Positions 38,677 to 47,359 of a stretch of 64,000 nucleotides of DNA are shown here, in pieces (the first letter of the stretch is position 1; the number at the start of each line of letters is the position of its first letter). This DNA is from an uncultured Gammaproteobacteria bacterium. GTDB taxonomy: Bacteria > Pseudomonadota > Gammaproteobacteria > Pseudomonadales > Litorivicinaceae. The DNA lies in contig CAJXNQ010000002.1 in NCBI GenBank assembly GCA_913057215.1, forward strand, positions 1-64,000, read 5' to 3'. Below the pieces are notes generated by a model. It was not told where the DNA came from. It worked only from the letters and a program-made list of their open reading frames with translations, and ran no database searches. The position numbers and the translations under genes were made by a program.

Positions 38677-39902
38677 TCAATGACCTCAACTTTGAGCCCA
38701 GTGACCGCTGCAGGCAATCGTGATGTCAGGATTCGGTCGCCGCTATTCAAGACAGGGCTTCGAACCAGGACTTCGGTCTCGCCCGCAGCCGGGCGTTGTC
38801 CGAGACGTTCGACTTCAAGGCCCTCAAGGGTGTCATCGTTGGTCACGCGATACACCAAGTTGCCGCCATAGAGTGCGTCTGTCGGTAATACGGCGACGCG
38901 ATCTTCGGCCTCTAAGGCAATTGAGACACTCACCACTGTGCCTGTGGGCGGCAGAATCTCTGCACCACCAAAAAAGACATCCAAGGACCCCGTGTTATCT
39001 CGGACTTGGCCGGCCACGCGGGTGAGCTCAATTTGATCGCCATTGGCTGTGTTCGCAACGACCGGCGTTTCTGAGGCCAGCGCGCGTGCCAAGCGCTGGC
39101 CGATCTGGCTCGGTACCTGTACTCGGAGCTCGCGACCGGCATCGGGAGCAAAGGTGATCAGGTCTTGATTCGCTTGCACCCGATCACCGGCAACAACATG
39201 CACAGCCACCACCTGTCCGTCACTGGGTGCGATCACCTCAGTGGACTCAAGATCGCGTGTGGCCGCTCGGACCTCTGCTGCAAATCGCTCGATGGTGGTT
39301 TGTAACTGAGCGCGTTTGGCGTCCACTGTTTCCAATGCCAACTGTCGTCGGTTGACTTGCAATTTCTGTTGGACGACCGCGCGTCTTGCCTCGTCGATGT
39401 CTTGCTCAGATGCAAGATTGCGACCGCGCAGATCCTGCACACGGGTCAAACTCTGCTCGAGGATGGTTAGCGTCTCTTGATCGAGCGCGAGCGCTTCGCG
39501 GTCTTTGTCTTCAGTCGCATTGAGATTTGCCAGCGAGGCGCGCGCATCTGCGAGACTTGCTCGCACTTGCGAGAGCTTTATCTCCGCATCAATCCGGTCG
39601 AGCCTAGCCATCACCGTACCCTGAGTGACTCGGCTCCCTTCGCGGATGAGGAGCGTTTCAACGTCGGTCGCAAGGCGCGCCTTCAAGGTCTGGATGTCTG
39701 GGTTTTGTACGGTTGCGAATCCATTAAACTCCGGAGATACCCGGTCGAGTTCAATCTGCTGGGTGCTCACCCGCCAAGACGCTGCGGTTTCATCGCGTAC
39801 TTCGGCTGAGGGTTTGGTGGCGGTGAGCGCCATGAATCCGCCCACCCCAACCCCGAGGATCACAAGTCCAATAACAAAAGCTTTGATTCGGGCGTGTCGC
39901 AT
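38673..39902 (-). CDS. RND efflux periplasmic adaptor (HlyD/MexA type)
   Basis: 409 residues. An N-terminal membrane anchor (KAFVIGLVILGVGVGGFMAL) is followed by a lipoyl/barrel-sandwich half (about 65-95), a coiled-coil hairpin (about 100-200, LSQVRASLADARASLANLN ... VNRRQLALETVDAKRAQLQ), the second lipoyl half (STEVIAPSDGQVVAVHVVAG) and beta-barrel domains. It bridges the pump and an outer-membrane channel. First gene of the two-gene operon with the RND permease. Confidence 0.92.
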   Translation of the reverse strand: MRHARIKAFVIGLVILGVGVGGFMALTATKPSAEVRDETAASWRVSTQQIELDRVSPEFNGFATVQNPDIQTLKARLATDVETLLIREGSRVTQGTVMARLDRIDAEIKLSQVRASLADARASLANLNATEDKDREALALDQETLTILEQSLTRVQDLRGRNLASEQDIDEARRAVVQQKLQVNRRQLALETVDAKRAQLQTTIERFAAEVRAATRDLESTEVIAPSDGQVVAVHVVAGDRVQANQDLITFAPDAGRELRVQVPSQIGQRLARALASETPVVANTANGDQIELTRVAGQVRDNTGSLDVFFGGAEILPPTGTVVSVSIALEAEDRVAVLPTDALYGGNLVYRVTNDDTLEGLEVERLGQRPAAGETEVLVRSPVLNSGDRILTSRLPAAVTGLKVEVIE

Positions 39903-39970
39903 GCGTTCCTACTCGCGTGATGAGGTGCTAACCGTACACGCGGTCTCTTCAACGCAAAAGGTGTTTGTGG

Positions 39971-40168
39971 TTAGACGGCCACCTTTTCGTTCGATCCCTC
40001 ATCACTTTCGCCCTGGATCTTGACATAGATCTCTTCGCGATGGATGTCGACCGATTTGGGCGCATTGATGCCGAGGCGGACGTGATTTCCAAACAATCCG
40101 AGGATCGTCACAGTGACGTCATCTCCAATCATCACCTTTTCGCCAATCTTACGGGTTAGTACAAGCAT
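39971..40168 (-). CDS. csrA: Carbon storage regulator CsrA/RsmA
   Basis: 65 residues. CsrA binds GGA motifs in mRNA leaders and controls carbon flux, motility and biofilm. [24 protein letters not shown] and the [18 protein letters not shown] segment, with the key RNA-binding Arg (R44 region) and L4, are intact. The acidic tail SDEGSNEK is variable. AAGAGGTG precedes the ATG. Usually csrA follows alaS/lysC and precedes tRNA-Ser; here it is isolated, divergent from a Nif3/CutA-like gene. Confidence 0.96.
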   Translation of the reverse strand: MLVLTRKIGEKVMIGDDVTVTILGLFGNHVRLGINAPKSVDIHREEIYVKIQGESDEGSNEKVAV

Positions 40169-40252
40169 GGTTCACCTCTTTGATCTGTCCATAGTCGTTT
40201 GTCCAACTTGTGTCCTAAACATTGGATGTAAAAAATGAGTGAGTCAACACAA

Positions 40253-40384
40253 AAATGATGAGATCCATCATTTATTGAAGAAAATTACGACGTTGATTTA
40301 TTCCAAAATGGAATCTGTCTTATTTTTGTCCGAGGTTATCGCATGAATACTGGACAGATTGTTCGGGGGTGTTGCTCTGCAACA
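40253..40384. promoter_or_regulatory. Three palindromes in the csrA divergent intergenic region
   Basis: The 257-base gap 40169-40425 contains AAATGATG-AGATC-CATCATTT (40253-40273), ATTCCA-AAA-TGGAAT (40300-40314) and TGTTGC-TCT-GCAACA (40370-40384). The second lies just after a -35-like TTGATT (40293-40298). The third resembles the GTTGC...GCAAC sites near the phasin gene. A TTGACT on the minus strand (40241-40246) may be part of a csrA promoter. Roles are unproven. Confidence 0.45.
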
Positions 40385-40425
40385 ATGCGTGGTGCAATGC
40401 GCATGATGATCAAGAGGTGAAGTGG

Positions 40426-40749
40426 ATGTTCAAATTAATCGTCTATGTGCCCGAGTCTCACAAAGAGACAGTCAAAGAGGCGCTCTTCAGCGCCGGTGCA
40501 GGTCAACTGGGTGCTTATGCACAGTGCGCATGGGAGACACTTGGGACTGGTCAGTTTTGTCCTTCAACGGAGGCCACACCCTTTCTAGGCGTGGCTGGAA
40601 AACTTGAGCGAGTCGCCGAATGGCGTGTGGAGACACTTGTAGATGAGTCGGTCTGGCCGGATGTGAAAGCCGCATTGTATCAATCCCATCCCTATGAAGA
40701 GCCCGCCTTTGATTTGATTCAGGTTTTAGATGTGACGCCCCGGACCTAA
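40426..40749 (+). CDS. Nif3/CutA-like small protein
   Basis: 107 residues from ATG 40426 (AAGAGGTGAAGTGG upstream). MFKLIVYVPESHKETVKEALFSAGAGQLGAYAQCAWETLGTGQF is the CutA1-like insert domain of Nif3/YqfO proteins, and HPYEEPAFDLIQVLD is its C-terminal hallmark. Here it occurs as a free-standing domain. Function of the stand-alone family is unknown; the fold suggests small-molecule or metal sensing. The frame extends upstream to 40369 without homology. It shares stop-codon bases (CTAA) with the convergent Nudix gene. Confidence 0.8.
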   Translation: MFKLIVYVPESHKETVKEALFSAGAGQLGAYAQCAWETLGTGQFCPSTEATPFLGVAGKLERVAEWRVETLVDESVWPDVKAALYQSHPYEEPAFDLIQVLDVTPRT

Positions 40750-41297
40750 ACGCGGGCAGACTCGGGTACGGCGTCACGATCAATGCAATGCAGGCTGAAG
40801 GTCCCGGCTGTCAGATCCTCTTTCAGGTGCATCAGCGTGTCACGCACGGTTTGAAATGCCAGTTCGTCCCAGGGGATTTCATCAAGCGAAAACAGCTCCG
40901 TTTCAAGGCTCTCAGGCCCGATGCCGTATTCAGGGGTTTGTAGAAATGCCAAATAGAGCATGTACACCTGACTGATGGTGGGAATCGATGTCATCACATA
41001 CAGTTGATCGAGATCTGGCGTGGCGCGGGCCTCTTCCCAGGTTTCCCGCAAAGCTGCTTGAGCGACTGTTTCACCGTTTTCCATAAAACCAGCAGGCAGG
41101 GTCCACAGGCCATGGCGGGGCTCGATCGCTCGGCGACAGAGCAACACCTGATTGTCATAGAGCACCACGCAACCGGCAATGATCTTCGGATTTTGATAAT
41201 GGATCGTCCCACAGGATTCACAGAGATCACGCGGGCGGTTGTCGCCTTCGGGAACGCGGCGGATGGTGGTCTGTCCGCAATTGGAGCAGTAATTCAT
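40746..41297 (-). CDS. Nudix hydrolase with N-terminal zinc ribbon
   Basis: 183 residues. The N-terminal zinc ribbon has CSNC ... CESC (C4, C7, C26, C29). The Nudix box GFMENGETVAQAALRETWEE, at about residues 70-90, is intact in the catalytic REXXEE. The domain order resembles NADH pyrophosphatase NudC-like and ADP-ribose/FAD-type Nudix enzymes. Substrate unknown; probably a dinucleotide or nucleoside-diphosphate derivative. Confidence 0.88.
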   Translation of the reverse strand: MNYCSNCGQTTIRRVPEGDNRPRDLCESCGTIHYQNPKIIAGCVVLYDNQVLLCRRAIEPRHGLWTLPAGFMENGETVAQAALRETWEEARATPDLDQLYVMTSIPTISQVYMLYLAFLQTPEYGIGPESLETELFSLDEIPWDELAFQTVRDTLMHLKEDLTAGTFSLHCIDRDAVPESARV

Positions 41298-41329
41298 GAT
41301 GCCTCCTGATTTTTTCCTATACTACTGAA

Positions 41330-41905
41330 ATGTGCATGACGAAACAGTGGCTGACGCAAACACTGAATCACTCGCCACCTCGGGAGCTCGACCCCACCGA
41401 CGCAGGGGATGCCGCGATTGCGATTGTGATTTCAGGCGCACACGCGCCAGAGCTGACGCTCTGTGTCAAAGCCTCGCATCTCAGGACTCATGCCGGTGAG
41501 GTCTCATTTCCAGGTGGGCGACGTGATCCGCTCGATGGTGATCTTCTCGATACGGCGTGTCGGGAGCTGTATGAAGAAACCGGGCTTCGACTCGATCGAT
41601 CATCGGCTGTTGGACGCCTTGGAGATCTTCAGAGTTTGCATGGGTTGCGCGTGCGGCCTTGGGTGTTTTTTTCAGAAGAGCGACTTGAAGGCACGCCCTG
41701 TGAGCTTGAAATCGCGCAGGTTCTCCAAAAGCCGATCCGCGCGTTTCAAGATCAAGTGCCGACGATTGAGTTATCCACGCACCGCACCGATCACCGAATC
41801 CGGATGCCGCGTTGGTGCTTCAGTGATGTTGTCGTATGGGGCCTGACTGCACTATTTATTGAGGATCTGCTGGCGGTGTTGGCTCAGGGACCTGCCAAGC
41901 TTTGA
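41330..41905 (+). CDS. CoA pyrophosphatase-type Nudix hydrolase
   Basis: 191 residues. LRTHAGEVSFPGGRRDPLDG is the UPF0035/NudL signature N-terminal to the Nudix box, and the box itself is GGRRDPLDGDLLDTACRELYEETGL. Members hydrolyse CoA and acyl-CoA derivatives to phosphopantetheine and 3',5'-ADP. Start is 41330 or 41336 (two ATGs, MCM). It is divergent from the other Nudix gene with a 32-base gap, and its 3' end overlaps the convergent CorC gene by 50 bases. Confidence 0.87.
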   Translation: MCMTKQWLTQTLNHSPPRELDPTDAGDAAIAIVISGAHAPELTLCVKASHLRTHAGEVSFPGGRRDPLDGDLLDTACRELYEETGLRLDRSSAVGRLGDLQSLHGLRVRPWVFFSEERLEGTPCELEIAQVLQKPIRAFQDQVPTIELSTHRTDHRIRMPRWCFSDVVVWGLTALFIEDLLAVLAQGPAKL

Positions 41906-43160
41906 CTGAGCGGATGCGGTTATCCTGAATCGCCAGAATCTCGAGTCGATATGAGTCAAATCGCACGCCGAGTGTCGTGTCGGGAATAAATTCCAGAAAC
42001 TCAATCAACAGTCCGCTTAATGTGCGTGGACCTTCGGTTGGCAATTCCCAGTCCAGTGCGCGATTGAGATCGCGGACAGTCGCTGATCCGTCAATGATAT
42101 AGGTGCCGTCATCCTGTGGATGCACATCTGGAGATGTGTCTTGGATGTGGTCGGTTGTGAACTCACCGACAATTTCTTCCAAGATGTCATCGATGGTCAC
42201 CAGTCCTTGGATTTCCCCATATTCATCCACCACGACCGCCATCCGTTCACGTTCTTTTTGGAAGTTGTAGAGCTGGGTATGCAATGCAGCGCTCTGTGGC
42301 ACGAAATAGGGCGGTTCACAGAGATCGAGGAGTCGTGCCTTGAAGGTCTCCTCATCCGTAATCACATCGGCATCGTCCAAGAGTTTGAGGGCGGTGCGTG
42401 CGTGTAACACACCCTTCAGTTGCTCGATGTCACCAGTAAAAACAGGCAGCCGCGTATGTTGAGTTGAGCGCAGTTGATCAATGAGATCCTCGACCTCGTC
42501 CTCCAAATCCAAGCCCGTGATTTCCCCACGTGGCACCATGATTTCATCGAGCTGGACGCGCTCGAGATCCAGAATCGACAGCAGCATCCCATGGCGTCTC
42601 GCTGGGATCCGATGGCCGCTTTGTGTCATCAGCGTTCTGAGCTCTTCTTTGGTCAGACGGTCTCGATTCGAGCTTTCAGGATGAATTCCGAGCAGGCGAA
42701 GCAGGCCGTTTGAGATCAGGTTGGCTCCCCAGACGAGCGGATAGGTGATCTTCAGTAGTGGCGTCAAAACGAAACTGGCGGGTCCTGCAATCCGCTCTGG
42801 GTAGAGCGCGGCAAAGGTTTTCGGTGTCACCTCTGCAAAGATCAAAATGACAAAGGTGAGTATGCCGGTGGCAATGGCAACGCCGGCATCGCCGAAGATG
42901 CGCACAGCCAATACGGTGGCAATCGCTGAGGCCAGGATATTGACAAAATTATTGCCAATCAGAATCAGGCCAATGAGACGATCTGGGCGCTCGAGGAGTG
43001 CAAGGATGCGGGCGGCTGTCTTCGATCCCTCTTCAGCTTGGTGTTGCAAGCGCACTCGGTTGATCGACATCAATCCGGTCTCTGAACTGGAGAAAAAACC
43101 CGATAACAGAATCAGAACACAGAGTGTCAGGCCCAGGGCTTCGTTGGAGATTTCACTCAA
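41856..43160 (-). CDS. HlyC/CorC (CNNM) family membrane protein with CBS domains
   Basis: 434 residues. A DUF21/CNNM transmembrane domain (about 1-190; SGFFSSSETGLMSINRVR is the family motif) is followed by paired CBS domains (MVPRGEITGLDLEDEV ... VVVDEYGEIQGLVTIDDILEEIVGE) and a CorC_HlyC domain at the C-terminus (about 345-425). The family is linked to magnesium/cobalt efflux. It starts at TTG 43160; no better start is in frame. It is 12 bases downstream of the CcsA-like gene. Overlaps convergent nudL by 50 bases. Confidence 0.9.
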   Translation of the reverse strand: MSEISNEALGLTLCVLILLSGFFSSSETGLMSINRVRLQHQAEEGSKTAARILALLERPDRLIGLILIGNNFVNILASAIATVLAVRIFGDAGVAIATGILTFVILIFAEVTPKTFAALYPERIAGPASFVLTPLLKITYPLVWGANLISNGLLRLLGIHPESSNRDRLTKEELRTLMTQSGHRIPARRHGMLLSILDLERVQLDEIMVPRGEITGLDLEDEVEDLIDQLRSTQHTRLPVFTGDIEQLKGVLHARTALKLLDDADVITDEETFKARLLDLCEPPYFVPQSAALHTQLYNFQKERERMAVVVDEYGEIQGLVTIDDILEEIVGEFTTDHIQDTSPDVHPQDDGTYIIDGSATVRDLNRALDWELPTEGPRTLSGLLIEFLEFIPDTTLGVRFDSYRLEILAIQDNRIRSVKAWQVPEPTPPADPQ

Positions 43161-43172
43161 TGCCGACGTCCA

Positions 43173-43961
43173 TCACAGGAGGAATTCCAAAATCGCTTTG
43201 CTGCCAAGGTATCCGACACACAACAGGCCGGCCGCGATCACCGCTGTTTTACGCATGATGCGTGTCACCCCACCGTCTTGAAAGTGTTGCCACAGCGCAA
43301 GACTCATTCCGAGCCACGCCAATCCGGAGAGTGCCGTTTTGTGCGCTAGATTTTGCGCCCAAAAATTATCGACATAGACAATCCCCGAAATCAGCGCGAC
43401 CGTGAGCGTCAGCCAGGCGGTCTGCACCGCGCGCAGAAACAGGACCTCCATGGCGTCCAAAGGCGGTAAGTTGGTCAAAAGTGGTGTCATTGGACGCTCT
43501 TTGAGTTTCTGATGATGCCAGGTCACAAGGATCGACAGCGTGCCAGCGAAGGCCACAGCTCCGTAGGCAACGATTGAGGTGATCACATGGAACAGTGTTT
43601 TTGAATCAATCAGCGCCAAATCAGAGGGCGTATTAAAGGTCGCCGCAATGGCTGTAAAGAGGCCGGTAAAAGGGGCGACTCCGATCAGAAGAATATTCAC
43701 CGGTTGTTTCAAGCTGGTGGCCATGACAACCAGCATCAACAACGCACCGAGCAGGGTTCCCATGAGACCGGTTGTGGGCCGCCCACCGTTCTCGGCCAAT
43801 CCGATGATCACAACAACAACAGACAACACGAGCCCAAGCGCACCGAATAACATGGCCTGCATGTCGCGCATTTCGCCTTTTTGAAAGGCTGTGAACTGTT
43901 TAAACCCGGTCACTATTAACACGGAGGTGGCCAGTAACCCCGGAACCAATACAGACATCAT
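43173..43961 (-). CDS. CcsA-like cytochrome c assembly/YpjD-type membrane protein
   Basis: About 262 residues from ATG 43961, or one codon less from 43958. Eight or so hydrophobic segments are visible, and the C-terminal YVDNFWAQNLAHKTALSGLAWLG is the AHKT motif of the YpjD/CcsA family. This family is often next to ffh and CorC in gammaproteobacteria, as here. Some members handle haem for cytochrome c; others have no defined role. The ORF extends 17 codons upstream to 44012, but that part crosses the divergent ffh promoter region and lacks homology. Confidence 0.85.
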   Translation of the reverse strand: MMSVLVPGLLATSVLIVTGFKQFTAFQKGEMRDMQAMLFGALGLVLSVVVVIIGLAENGGRPTTGLMGTLLGALLMLVVMATSLKQPVNILLIGVAPFTGLFTAIAATFNTPSDLALIDSKTLFHVITSIVAYGAVAFAGTLSILVTWHHQKLKERPMTPLLTNLPPLDAMEVLFLRAVQTAWLTLTVALISGIVYVDNFWAQNLAHKTALSGLAWLGMSLALWQHFQDGGVTRIMRKTAVIAAGLLCVGYLGSKAILEFLL

Positions 43962-44022
43962 CGAACTTCGTGGTGGTTTTTCGTTATCATAGTGTGTTCG
44001 AAGCCCACTCAAAAGGGATCAC

Positions 44023-45390
44023 ATGTTTAATTCGTTAAGTGAACGTCTTTCGCAGACGCTTCAGTCAATGGGTAAAAAGGCTCGGCTGACTGAAGACAAT
44101 ATTGCACAGACGCTCAAAGAAGTCCGAAAAGCTTTGCTCGAGGCCGACGTAGCCCTGCCCGTGGTCAAGCAGTTTGTATCGCAGGTCCGAACCCGTGCAC
44201 TGGGTCGCGAGGTCCGGGCGAGTCTGACGCCAGGTCAGCAATTTCTGAAAGTGGTGCAAAGTGAGCTGGAGGCTGTCTTAGGTGGCCCTTCTGAACAGCT
44301 GAATTTGGCAGCGCGGCCGCCTGCGGTGGTTTTGCTTGCTGGACTGCAGGGTGCAGGTAAAACCACAACAGCAGCCAAGCTGGCTAAGTTTTTGACCACG
44401 CGCGAGAAGAAAAAGGTGTTATTGGTCAGTGTCGATGTCTATCGGCCTGCCGCCATGGAGCAGCTTGCCACCTTGGGTGCGCAAATCGAGGTGGATGTGT
44501 TTCCATCCACGCCGGATCGGCAACCAATCGATCTGGCGCGGGAGGCCAAGGCCAAAGCGGACGTCTCGGCGTATGATGTACTGATCGTCGACACCGCCGG
44601 TCGACTCGGGGTCGATGAGGCCATGATGGCTGAGATCTCAGCACTGAATCAGGCGCTTGATCCAATTGAAACCCTGTTTGTGGTTGATTCGATGACCGGT
44701 CAAGACGCAGCCAATACCGCAAAAGCCTTTGCCGATGTCCTGCCGCTCACCGGTGTGATCTTGACCAAAGCCGATGGCGATGCCCGCGGTGGTGCCGCTC
44801 TATCTGTGAAGACCATCACGGGCCAGCCCATCAAGTTTATGGGTGTTGGAGAAACCGTGGATGGGCTTGAAGCCTTCCATCCGGATCGCCTGGCGTCCCG
44901 TATTCTGGGTATGGGCGACATGATGAGCCTGATCGAGGAAGCAGAGCAGAAACTCGATCGCGCCAAAGCCGAGAAAGTGGCGAAAAAAGTCATGAAAGGC
45001 AAAGGCTTTGATCTCGAGGATTTTCGTGACCAATTGCAGCAGATGCGCAATATGGGTGGGATGCAGGCGTTGCTTGAAAAAATGCCTGGCATGGGTCAGA
45101 TGGGGCAGCAGGTCCAAAATGCGGTGGACGAGAAGCAGTTTGGCCGCATGGAAGCTGTGATCAATTCCATGACGCCCGGTGAGCGGCGAACACCGGATGT
45201 CATCAATGGCTCGCGCAAGCAGCGAATTGCGAAGGGCTCTGGAACCGACGTTCAAGAAGTCAATAAAGTCATCAAGCAGCATAAGCAGATGGCCAAGATG
45301 ATGAAGAAGGTCGGTAAAAAGGGAGGCATGGCGAACATGATGCGCGGTTTGGGCGGTATGCAACCGCCAGGCGGGATGCCAAGGTTGTAA
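44023..45390 (+). CDS. ffh: Signal recognition particle GTPase Ffh
   Basis: 455 residues. Ffh with 4.5S RNA targets membrane proteins to SecYEG. NG domain: LLAGLQGAGKTTTAAKLAKF (P-loop), DTAGRLGVDE (G3), TKADGDARGGAALS (G4). The methionine-rich M domain (about 300-455) has MRNMGGMQALLEKMPGMGQM and ends in a Met/Gly-rich tail. AAAAGGGATC precedes the ATG. Its stop codon overlaps the -35 of the rpsP promoter. Confidence 0.97.
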   Translation: MFNSLSERLSQTLQSMGKKARLTEDNIAQTLKEVRKALLEADVALPVVKQFVSQVRTRALGREVRASLTPGQQFLKVVQSELEAVLGGPSEQLNLAARPPAVVLLAGLQGAGKTTTAAKLAKFLTTREKKKVLLVSVDVYRPAAMEQLATLGAQIEVDVFPSTPDRQPIDLAREAKAKADVSAYDVLIVDTAGRLGVDEAMMAEISALNQALDPIETLFVVDSMTGQDAANTAKAFADVLPLTGVILTKADGDARGGAALSVKTITGQPIKFMGVGETVDGLEAFHPDRLASRILGMGDMMSLIEEAEQKLDRAKAEKVAKKVMKGKGFDLEDFRDQLQQMRNMGGMQALLEKMPGMGQMGQQVQNAVDEKQFGRMEAVINSMTPGERRTPDVINGSRKQRIAKGSGTDVQEVNKVIKQHKQMAKMMKKVGKKGGMANMMRGLGGMQPPGGMPRL

Positions 45391-45413
45391 GTTGGCCCCA
45401 AACTCATTATGAT
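45385..45413 (+). promoter_or_regulatory. Sigma70-type promoter of the rpsP-rimM-trmD-rplS operon
   Basis: TTGTAA (45385-45390) and TATGAT (45408-45413) are separated by 17 bases. The -35 overlaps the last codon and stop of ffh. About 50 bases of leader precede the rpsP ATG. Confidence 0.65.
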
Positions 45414-45470
45414 TGCGCGCCTTTGAATTTGAGGCTCTTTTAGATAGAGCAAAACACAGGATAGAAACAC

Positions 45471-45716
45471 ATGGTAACGATTCGTCTCTCACGCGGCGGT
45501 TCTAAAAAGCGTCCGTTCTATCACTTGACAGTGACAGACAGCCGCAACGCACGCGACGGTCGCTTCATTGAGCGCGTGGGCTTTTTTAACCCAGTGGCTC
45601 AGGGTCAGGCGGAGCGTCTTCGGGTTGATCTCGAGCGTGTTGATCATTGGATTGGCCTCGGCGCAAAAGCCTCAGATCGCGTGCAGCGCTTGATCAAGGA
45701 CGCGCGCCAAGGCTGA
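45471..45716 (+). CDS. rpsP: 30S ribosomal protein S16
   Basis: S16 (bS16) is an assembly protein of the 30S body. It is 81 residues: [21 protein letters not shown] then [20 protein letters not shown] are diagnostic. Its TGA overlaps the rimM ATG by one base. First gene of the conserved rpsP-rimM-trmD-rplS operon. Confidence 0.97.
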   Translation: MVTIRLSRGGSKKRPFYHLTVTDSRNARDGRFIERVGFFNPVAQGQAERLRVDLERVDHWIGLGAKASDRVQRLIKDARQG

Positions 45717-46258
45717 TGGCTGAGGCGATTGTCGTAGGGCGCATTCGGTCTCCCTATGGCGTGAAAGGCTGGGTGTGGATGGACAGTTTCACCGATGACC
45801 CAGCTTCGGTGTTTGAATGGACACCTTGGACACTGTCCCGGCAGGCAGACCCTGTCAGTGGGCGTGATGCAGTTGAAGGCATTGAAGTGGTGCCGTCTGA
45901 GTGGGCGGCGCGACAGAAAGGCTGGGTGGTGCGATTGGATAATCGCACCGATCGAACCGCGGTTGAGCCGTTGGTGAACTGCCTGATTACAGTCGATGCG
46001 GCACATTTGCCTGCATTGGACGCAGATACATTTTATTGGCGTGATCTGACGGGGTGTCGAGTGGTCACGTCGACAGGACAGCAATTGGGTGCTGTCAGTG
46101 CAGTCATGGCAACAGGCGCCAACGATGTGTTGGTGGTTCAGGGTGACGCACAGAGTCTCGACGAACGGGAGCGATTGATTCCCTTCATCGATTCGGTGGC
46201 GACCGAGGTCGATGTGCAAGGCCGACGGATTTGCGTCGACTGGGACCCGGAGTTTTGA
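45716..46258 (+). CDS. rimM: Ribosome maturation factor RimM
   Basis: RimM binds S19 and helps 30S head maturation. From ATG 45716 (TGATG overlap with rpsP) the protein is 180 residues. The N-terminal beta-barrel has VVGRIRSPYGVKGWVWMDSF; the PRC-barrel C-terminal domain has DTFYWRDLTGCRVVT and RERLIPFIDSVATEVD. The frame stays open upstream through rpsP, but that stretch is not RimM. Confidence 0.95.
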   Translation: MAEAIVVGRIRSPYGVKGWVWMDSFTDDPASVFEWTPWTLSRQADPVSGRDAVEGIEVVPSEWAARQKGWVVRLDNRTDRTAVEPLVNCLITVDAAHLPALDADTFYWRDLTGCRVVTSTGQQLGAVSAVMATGANDVLVVQGDAQSLDERERLIPFIDSVATEVDVQGRRICVDWDPEF

Positions 46259-46259
46259 G

Positions 46260-46997
46260 ATGAAATGGGGTGTGGTCACCCTGTTTCCTGACATGGTCGA
46301 GAGTGCGCTCTCCCATGGTGTGATCGGGCGCGGATTGCGAGATGAATTGCTTGAGTTGGCAACCTTCAATCCACGCGATCATGCAACCGACGTGCATCAG
46401 TCGGTGGATGACCGGCCCTATGGTGGCGGTCCCGGAATGCTGATGCAGGTTGAGACATTACGTGCAGCGATCGCCGAGGCGAAGCGGCAATTGCCAAGCG
46501 CGCCGGTGGTGTATTTAAGCCCGCAGGGTGAGCCGCTAGAGCAGTCGCTGGTGACAGAGTTGGCAAGTGGTCCGGAATTGATTTTGATTGCGGGACGCTA
46601 TGAGGGGATTGATGAGCGCGTGATTGCGCTGGATGTCGATCGTGAAATATCGCTTGGCGATTTTGTCCTCTCAGGTGGAGAGCCCGCGGCGATCGCAGTG
46701 TTGGATGCGGTCGGGCGTTTGGTTCCAGGTGTATTGGGTTCGCACGAGAGTGCGAATCAGGATTCGTTCAGTGCGGGCTTACTTGACCATCCGCACTACA
46801 CGCGTCCAGAGCGAATCGATGGGCATGAGGTGCCAGAGGTCTTGCTCAGTGGCCACCACGAGCGCATTGCGCAGTGGCGGAGAAAACAAGCTTTAGGGCG
46901 CACGTGGCAACGTCGGCCTGATTTATTGGCGCAGTTGGAGTTGTCGTCTGACGACCAGGCGCTGTTGGAAGAATTTAAAAAGGAGTCAAAGCCGTGA
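46260..46997 (+). CDS. trmD: tRNA (guanine-N1)-methyltransferase
   Basis: TrmD methylates G37 of tRNAs, preventing frameshifting. From ATG 46260 it is 245 residues. The trefoil-knot SAM site is seen in [15 protein letters not shown] and [20 protein letters not shown], and N-terminal [11 protein letters not shown] is invariant. It starts 1 base after the rimM stop. It overlaps rplS by 4 bases. Confidence 0.96.
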   Translation: MKWGVVTLFPDMVESALSHGVIGRGLRDELLELATFNPRDHATDVHQSVDDRPYGGGPGMLMQVETLRAAIAEAKRQLPSAPVVYLSPQGEPLEQSLVTELASGPELILIAGRYEGIDERVIALDVDREISLGDFVLSGGEPAAIAVLDAVGRLVPGVLGSHESANQDSFSAGLLDHPHYTRPERIDGHEVPEVLLSGHHERIAQWRRKQALGRTWQRRPDLLAQLELSSDDQALLEEFKKESKP

Positions 46998-47353
46998 GCA
47001 TGAATCCAATCATTGAAGCGCTCAACAATGAGCAAATGAAGCAAGATGTTCCTGCGTTCGCGCCCGGTGACACGGTCGTGATTCAGGTGAAGGTTAAAGA
47101 GGGCACGCGTGAGCGTTTGCAGGCGTTTGAAGGGGTTGTGATTTCAAAGTCAAACCGCGGCCTGCACTCAAACTTCATTGTCCGCAAAATCTCGCATGGT
47201 GTCGGAGTGGAGCGGACCTTCCAGTTGCATTCGCCACTGATTGATTCGATCACGGTGAAGCGCCGTGGTGACGTCCGCAAGGCCAAGCTGTATCACCTAC
47301 GTGAGCTTTCTGGAAAAGCGGCTCGAATCAAGGAAAAGCTCGACACCAAGTAA
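46994..47353 (+). CDS. rplS: 50S ribosomal protein L19
   Basis: L19 (bL19) lies at the subunit interface. It is 119 residues with [20 protein letters not shown] and [23 protein letters not shown] 46994 overlaps the trmD stop and is about ten bases from AAGGAG; ATG 47000 is the alternative (117 residues). Last gene of the operon. A terminator-like hairpin follows about 85 bases later, inside the next gene. Confidence 0.96.
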   Translation: MSMNPIIEALNNEQMKQDVPAFAPGDTVVIQVKVKEGTRERLQAFEGVVISKSNRGLHSNFIVRKISHGVGVERTFQLHSPLIDSITVKRRGDVRKAKLYHLRELSGKAARIKEKLDTK

Positions 47354-47359
47354 ACAGAG

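Noticed and set aside
44800-45492. 230-residue reverse-strand ORF opposite ffh
   Set aside because: Antisense to the Ffh M domain; long only because of the Met-rich codon composition on the other strand.
45644-46369. 241-residue reverse-strand ORF opposite rimM
   Set aside because: It is entirely antisense to rpsP, rimM and trmD, which are certain genes; its sequence is H/R/P-rich as in shadow frames.
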